Positions 57,716-64,000 of a DNA stretch of 64,000 bases are shown here, piece by piece. Under the pieces are notes generated by a model that saw only the letters and a program-made list of their open reading frames with translations, searched no databases and had not been told where the DNA came from. Each line of letters starts with the position of its first letter. Positions within the stretch are counted from its first letter, which is position 1. The translations under genes and the position numbers were made by a program. Where the stretch lies: the NCBI RefSeq assembly GCF_000003815.2, contig NC_049980.1:30509553-30573552 (forward strand), read 5' to 3'. This DNA is from Branchiostoma floridae. Lineage: Eukaryota; Chordata; Leptocardii; Amphioxiformes; Branchiostomatidae.

Positions 57716-58130
57716 AATGGCAGCGCTGACGCGGGAGGAACAACGGTTTCATAAGGCACAAAGGTGGTGGGCGCACGTTACAGGGACGCATGGGCTGGTA
57801 GCCAGACTATGGACACGTGTCTTTTATCCTCTAAAAAGTGTAACGTCTTAGAGACAATGGATAACTTGCGCGTTCTTCCAGTAGTATGGCTTTACCTGTA
57901 AATTTTTTTCTTCACTTACAGTAACATAGACACCTGTAACTAAAGTTTGACGTGGTTTTGAACGGCAGCGTTGACGAGGTAGGAACAACGGTTTCGTAAG
58001 ACACAAAGGTGATGGGAGCACATTTCAGGGACTGACAAAAGCCAGCTGCAGACTATGGACATGTGTCTTTGATCCTGTAGGGAGACAATGGATAATTTGA
58101 CTGTTCGTTCTTCCAGTCGTACGCTTTACT
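57716..58130 (+). repeat. Direct duplication of about 180 bp
   Basis: 57716-57898 and 57955-58130 share GGCAGCGxTGACGxGG, GGAACAACGGTTTC, GACTATGGACAxGTGTCTTT and GAGACAATGGATAA in order. The first copy opens a 44-codon ORF (MAALTREEQRFHK) that the second does not preserve, so coding is unlikely. Confidence 0.7.
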
Positions 58131-58139
58131 AAGTTCTTT

Positions 58140-59860
58140 TAAGAATAAATCCCACGATAGAGAGTAATACGTGCCTAATATCTCACATGTAAGGAACCCT
58201 GCTAGGAGATGGCGACGTCTTCGTACCTTAGGCGATGTTGATTTGATGATATGGATGACATCTGGTAAACCGATGCCGGCGTGCGAATAAAAAAATTATG
58301 AAATCAAAGTGGTCAGGAAAGTTCTACGACTGCAGAAAAACAGAGATCCTTACATGTTCAAACTATTTTCAACGTATGCAAACGATCCTATATTTCTAGT
58401 GAAATGTACTTGTATTGAATTGGTAAGGGAAGTTCATACTAGTGACGCTGAAGAAGAGTACATACGCAGTTATCTCTGGCTGTCCATATTGACTTTTGAC
58501 TCATACTCTAAAACCATGCAAATTTACATGTACAATATCAGCTTTGTACAATAACCATAAGTGGGTCATGTCAAATCGTTTTTCAACCGCCTCCGTAGAT
58601 ACGACCTATTTGGTAATCCGTAATGACTTTTGACTGATGCCCTGAAACAAAACGAGTTGGATTCTCATCGTAGCTCTTTTCGAGTAGATTAATTCAAACC
58701 ATTCTTGGTTACCCTGGCAGCTAGTATTAAGCCCTGAGAATCCGGACCAAATGGAAACTTATATGAGCTGCTTCCTACGGAAGGATCTATCCATGTCTTA
58801 GTGCGCCATGAAACAGCCTAAACGCCTCTCATTGGAATTATTTATCAGTCATTGACGCACGAGGAATTGACCCACGCACCGGGAGATCATTTTGCCAACA
58901 TTAAAGTCCCCAGATTTTGCCGAATGATGACTGCAAGTTACACCTACATGCGCAGCTGAATCATGATATTAATGAATACAATAGCTTGGAGAAATAGCAG
59001 TAGATAAACGACGATGGGGCGCGCTATATAAAGCCGTGCACTGATTAGTTTCTCGATAGCAGTCATACTTTATTCCTGCTTGATTATAACCTAAAAATGG
59101 TCATACTATTGTTAGTATGTCCCCCAAGAAAGATTCTTTCTTTCATAAAACGTTCTTAGTTATTATCCCAAGATCTAGCTTTATATAACCTGGTCAAAGC
59201 GGTGTGTTGTATAATCTTCTTCTCACAGCGGGCTCTATAAATGTCTCACTGCGACATGAAAAAAGAAAACCGTTTGTTTGAATGTTGCCATGGTCGATGA
59301 TGCCATAGGTGACCAGCGTATTTCCTTGGATGAATGGATTAATTAAACGATTAAAGGAAACTCTAAAATGTCTATCTTTGACGAACGATTCTCACGGATA
59401 CCCATCAGCGAAAACATCAAAAAATAACTCTGATTACAATGATACATTGGTCATTGACGCAAGAACAGACCCACGTATTTCCTTGTATGATTGGATATGC
59501 TACTCCACGGAAGGAAACGTCCGTCTAGCTTGACTGAAGTTTGGTGGAGGCCTCCCTTATTTAGGCCTGAGTACGACGACATTATTTATAAGGCCTTCAC
59601 ACTGAAACTGAATCAGCAGGAATCAATCAGAACCAGCCGGAATCAAGAATTTGAAAAATTCTTGCCACATTGGGGTGAAAATTCCAGATGAATCTAATAC
59701 CTCTTCAAACGAGAGGTGGAATGAAGCGGGATGCCGTCATAATGAAAATTCTTGTACATTCCTGGGTATTCGTAGTACATTATAGAAATTCTCACTACAT
59801 TCCAAACGATCTAGAATATCGAAGCGTCTCTAAAGCACTATACTGCCATAGCGAAATGGT
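58140..59860. other. Intergenic DNA with a local repeat
   Basis: No gene recognised. 59310-59340 and 59468-59500 are related (GACCxxCGTATTTCCTTG, ATGAxTGGAT), as is 58850-58880 (CATTGACGCACGAG). Confidence 0.4.
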
Positions 59861-59867
59861 CAGTTCT

Positions 59868-60045
59868 TACTCTCCAATCAGAGATTAGGCTCCGGCTGTA
59901 TCTTGCGTTTTTATCGGGCTTTCTATTTCTGTACCTTTTTTTTTAAATAATATTATCAAGAAACAGTAAAAAAAAAGCCCGATAAAAACGACTAAAAATA
60001 CGTCAAGAAACAGCCGAAGCCTAATCGATCTCTGCTTGGAGAGTA
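59868..60045. mobile_element. Mutator-like MITE, TACTCTCC termini, copy 4
   Basis: Ends TACTCTCCAATCAGAGATTA / ATCTCTGCTTGGAGAGTA, with arms GCGTTTTTATCGGGCTTTCT / AAAGCCCGATAAAAACG. Flanking 9-mers GTCAGTTCT and GTCTGTTCC agree at seven positions, a worn target duplication. Confidence 0.8.
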
Positions 60046-61135
60046 GTCTGTTCCAGCAGAGATAGCGTGGTAAAAGAAGTTACGTGGTAGCTATTCGGTA
60101 AAGATTGTTCAAACACGTGTATGCTTGCAGAGGGTGGTCGGCCTTGTCCACTGCGAATCTGAACTCTGTAAGGTCACAGCACTGATATGTGAAGAGGCTC
60201 CTGTACCAACGTTTAATGTCCTCAAGAGTATTTTTCTTTGATGAAGGTTTAGCAAGGCTTTTACCTGCTGAAGTGAAGTGATTGAAAGCCATGTGACGTC
60301 GTCATTATGGCGTCAAAGGTTTTCGACATTAGGCTCAGTAACGTGACTTTAAAATCACGCACCTTTGAAACCCGTGGCTAAGCGCTTTCACTCACTGTAT
60401 CCATTCGTATCCATAAGAATTGCAGGATGGTTTTTCGATTGCTGAGTCAGAATCTAAAGCAAGAGGTATAGATCCGTTTAGAATTATTGTCGGCTTTGTT
60501 CACATTTGTGCGTATTTTCAAGTTCACATGAGTGATGACGTATTGATATTATTTTGTCTTAGGAGGTAAAGTTTATGGCTTAAGACCTCCTTTTTTCTGT
60601 TAGATAACAAAGTCCTGTACAGGTGGGTCAAAGTAAAAGGTTAACTTCTTCTCAAAATCTACCTCAACCAAAAAAGGCCAATATACAATATATATGCAAC
60701 TCATGCAGACTTGAATATTTGTCACAAATTTCAACGATCTCCCTGATAATGTCTGAGTTCACTCAATGGAGGCTCCCCATTACTTTCCAATTCAACCAAC
60801 ACAAAACTCTTACAGTACGTCTAACTATTCATAAAAGAAACCAAAAGATTTTAGTAGCAAAACTCCCACCCTACCAGCCTTGTAGTATCTGCTCACTATT
60901 CACCTGTATATCAATATCACATTACATTTTATGCTTATTGTTATAAGGTATATGTTACGTAATTTGTTATTCTTGAGCTTGTGCTTTGTTTGTCTGTATG
61001 TATTGTATCTGTTATTCACTTCTGTAAAGTACTCTGTTGAGGGCGACGCGAAAATAAGCTAAGATCTTGAGTATACCGTCACAATGTGATGTATGTTGAA
61101 ATAAAAAAGCGGGGCCGTAATATAACGACACGCGC
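60046..61135. other. Intergenic DNA, no gene recognised
   Basis: A hairpin TTAGGAGGT / ACCTCC with a loop and T run lies at 60560-60596. The longest ORF (60623-60946) has no recognisable domain. Confidence 0.4.
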
Positions 61136-61500
61136 NNNNNNNNNNNNNNNNNNNNNNNNNNNNNNNNNNNNNNNNNNNNNNNNNNNNNNNNNNNNNNNNN
61201 NNNNNNNNNNNNNNNNNNNNNNNNNNNNNNNNNNNNNNNNNNNNNNNNNNNNNNNNNNNNNNNNNNNNNNNNNNNNNNNNNNNNNNNNNNNNNNNNNNNN
61301 NNNNNNNNNNNNNNNNNNNNNNNNNNNNNNNNNNNNNNNNNNNNNNNNNNNNNNNNNNNNNNNNNNNNNNNNNNNNNNNNNNNNNNNNNNNNNNNNNNNN
61401 NNNNNNNNNNNNNNNNNNNNNNNNNNNNNNNNNNNNNNNNNNNNNNNNNNNNNNNNNNNNNNNNNNNNNNNNNNNNNNNNNNNNNNNNNNNNNNNNNNNN
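61136..61500. other. Assembly gap (365 N)
   Basis: Run of N. Nothing recognisable adjoins it on either side. Confidence 0.99.
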
Positions 61501-62185
61501 TGGTTCAGTCAGATCTTACCGACTCTCGCTCAGGAAAGGCCCCATACGTGACAGGAAATTCTGCAGTATGATGATGCCGTATACAGCATTTTACCACTGC
61601 TGGCTGTATTATTGTTGCTACAAAACAAAAGGTATACTTGTTTAAGGTTTGTCTGTGTTTCTTGGCTGGTGTGTTACGCCGAAGGGCGGTTAATTGTACC
61701 GGCTATATACATTCAGATACAGAGGTACAGATAAACGTATTTCCACATGTAATGACACTGACCGGAAGCTAGATGAAAGGGCGCAGAAAAAAATGCTATC
61801 TCAATTCCTGTCTTTAACTACTACATATATGCTTTGTTTCCAATAAGAGCCAATATTATGTAAAAGGCATGAAAAGAAGCCAGCAAGAAGTTTACAATTT
61901 CATTCAGAGTTACCACATTTGTGCAAGGATTGATATAACAATCGCATTTTTAAGATGTCAACCCGAAGACCAGACTATAAGGTCTGGTACACCCACACCT
62001 CAAGGTGTCGCTATGCTTAAACATGGGACAAACATACATAGATACATACACACAAACGCTACCCAAAAAAATAACCTTTTTGGTGAAGGTAATCAAAGAG
62101 ACGTCCATAAACGAAGCCAGGTACACATTTGCACCTAATTATAAGTCAAGCGAGGAAAAACGTGTAAGGGAACATAATCGGTAAC

Positions 62186-62257
62186 ATATCAGCTGATTCA
62201 AACCCAGAACCCATTGGTCAAGGGCCAACCACCCTACATTACACCACACGGCCGCAC
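62186..62257 (-). repeat. tRNA-derived SINE head, reverse orientation
   Basis: The minus strand reads GCGGCCGTGTGGTGTAATGT, then GTTCTGGGTTTGAATCAGCT. It is similar in layout to 51541-51622. Confidence 0.5.
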
Positions 62258-62844
62258 AATAATATACACAATCTTGTTAAGGACCAAGACCACTTCTTCA
62301 TTCTGCCAATGACACGTAGCTCAAAACCTCGTTACGTTCTATTATCACTCATTAAGATGATGGTCCATTGGGAACGGTGTGGCTGTGATGCAAACCATAA
62401 CAGGGCTTTTAAAATAATTCTGGTTTATATAATATTACTTGTAATTTTGTATACTTAAAGATTTGCTATCATGTTGCCTATGTAATCAGTGGTTCTTTTG
62501 TAATGATCATAGTGAAACTGTTCCTCCAATGGAATTATATTACAACGAGTAGCTTATGACATAGCGCAAAACCACATATGAGGTATTTAAATATCAAAGA
62601 AAGTATGCCTAGTTATTAATCTTGATTCCTCCATCACTTGAAACCTGTCAAAACTCTTAAAACTGTATATATGTAGAGATCGTCTACGGTAGGGGCTAAC
62701 TGAGCGGGCAAATGTACCCTACGTTGGCCAGACTGCCCTGGCAAATTACTAGTATTCAGTGCAGTTAGAATGGTAGAGACACAGGATTTTCCAAGATCAA
62801 CATCATGCGTTGACAACAGGGATATATATATATATGTTCATCAG

Positions 62845-62996
62845 GTATCCCTGCCCATTGTTAGCTGTATGCCCTGCCTCAACGCACATATCAAAGAGAG
62901 AAATGGTTTCCACAATCACTTGAAAGCCGGCAGAACGCCACCAGCTGTGAAACACCCAGAGATTGCCTACCCAGCCTTGTTTCGCAGCATTCTCAG
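62845..62996 (+). CDS. Possible orphan exon (weak)
   Basis: An open stretch with an acceptor-like TATGTTCATCAG| and donor-like CTCAG|GTACAA. It encodes VSLPIVSCMPCLNAHIKER and then HNHLKAGRTPPAVKHPEIAY. The CxxC and HxH spacing hints at a zinc-binding segment, but no family is recognised and no partner exons are seen. It could equally be a transposon remnant. Confidence 0.2.
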
Positions 62997-63119
62997 GTAC
63001 AATAAATAACTGGCGTGTTCAATTCAGTTACAACCCCTTGCAAAATCGAGACAATGCTATATTGACATAACGTTCTGAAGTATTAGCTTGTATGATATTA
63101 ACTAGATTGTATATACTGC

Positions 63120-64000
63120 GAGCTCGCCGAAGTGAGTGTGAGAGTGAGTTTTTACTGTTACATTAGATGAGATTAGTTGTTAGATACGGGTACTTGCAAT
63201 AGTACATACTTGCTATCCCATGAATGCACAGATTGCTATACATTGTACCTGTTACAATTGTCGCGCAATAAAGTTCTTCTTCTTCGTCTTTTCTTTAATG
63301 ATTTATACATCTTCTATACGTATTCTATCACATATGTGCAAATACCACTCAGTCGAGCGATCACCTCTTAATATGGCGTCAGAAGTGATCCGCGCCACGC
63401 GTTTTCCCTTCTGTTCCTTACGTGATACGTGCGTGTTTCCGTCATAAGTCAAAAGTCTTGTCGCACCCTGTGTCACTTCCTCAACTGACATCCATAACCA
63501 ACATGTTATGTTATGTGTACTATGAAGACCTGGATATCATTGTTACCTTTGCCAAGAAGACATTGATTATGCAAATGTTTTTTGGCACCGTTTCCCCGTA
63601 CATACGTCTGTATGTATGCATGTTTGTGGCTTAGCGGCAGCGTAACTCTAGAAGCTATGAATGGATTGCCATGAAATTTGGTTCGGAGACCACATACATT
63701 CATGAAATATTCCAATTATGCAAGTTACTTCCACATTTACTTAACCTATGCTTGTTAATATACACTTTAACTAACTTACACAAGTCAAAATGTTGAAAGT
63801 CCTGTCATTTACTAGCTACGAGAATTATGACACTATTGCATTAATTATGCAAATTAGGAGCGAATTTGCATTATTGGTCAATGTCAATGTTCCACCAGCC
63901 ATAAACTAAATATTCTATCTGTATTTGAGTCCTATAAAAGATTGTAGATTTTCCTCCTTGATAATGCAAATTAAATCCTAATTTTCATCGTTTGCACTTC
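63120..64000. other. Right edge: LINE-type tail and repeat remnants
   Basis: A tail ACAATTGTCGCGCAATAAAG at about 63253 resembles that at 10381-10400. From 63600 the sequence (TTAATTATGCAAATTAGGAG, GTTCCACCAGCCATAAACTA) belongs with the 19181-20256 repeat family. No gene seen. Confidence 0.45.

Noticed and set aside
58309-58554. 81-codon ORF
   Set aside because: No domain, no neighbours, no splice support; of a length expected by chance in this composition.
60560-60600. Hairpin plus T run resembling an intrinsic terminator
   Set aside because: The window is eukaryotic nuclear DNA; such a structure has no terminator meaning for RNA polymerase II, and no Pol III gene precedes it.

Overview
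The window looks like nuclear DNA from an invertebrate deuterostome. It is most likely an amphioxus (Branchiostoma) whole-genome scaffold. The basis is small phase-consistent exons in large introns, animal-type proteins (an ADAMTS-like/NTR matrix protein, two chondroitin-synthase-family enzymes, coatomer epsilon), many short palindromic MITEs, CR1/L2-like LINE tails and tRNA-derived SINEs, telomere-type CCCTAA repeats and two assembly gaps (42513-42660, 61136-61500). The species is an inference; nothing here proves it.

Layout. (1) About 0.7-6.0 kb, plus strand: the 3' part of an ADAMTSL5-like gene, with the end of the ADAMTS spacer, a very long Ser/Thr/Pro-rich linker and a netrin-like (NTR) domain. 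(2) About 8.1-23 kb: no conserved multi-exon gene. It is a repeat-rich block in which a segment of about 5 kb (8.15-13.25 kb) reappears, colinear and expanded by insertions, at 15.4-22.95 kb. Each copy carries a small intronless ORF (minus strand) encoding a stand-alone TAZ2 zinc-binding domain like that of CBP/p300, plus broken TAZ2 pieces. (3) 27260-23370, minus strand: a complete five-exon chondroitin synthase-family gene of 732 residues whose two DxD metal motifs are both degraded. (4) 27.3-34.8 kb: divergent intergenic space with a tandem array of about 370-bp units and nested MITEs. (5) 34774-44723, plus strand: a nine-exon chondroitin polymerizing factor-like gene that keeps the N-terminal DDD motif; part is lost in a gap. 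A decayed copy of its last exon lies 1.4-2 kb downstream. (6) 47279-54458, plus strand: a complete 11-exon gene for coatomer subunit epsilon (COPE, 298 residues). (7) 54.5-64 kb: no gene recognised; decayed repeats, tandem arrays and transposon fragments.

The two chondroitin-family genes lie head to head and probably arose by ancient duplication. Members of this family work as heteromers in the Golgi, so these two products could be partners, one supplying the only intact metal site. COPE is a housekeeping part of the COPI coat and is functionally unrelated. The most unusual structural signal is shared by the CHPF-like gene and COPE. In each, the 3' end of one exon together with its splice donor has been amplified into a minisatellite, giving eight consecutive identical-context donors in one gene and seven in the other.
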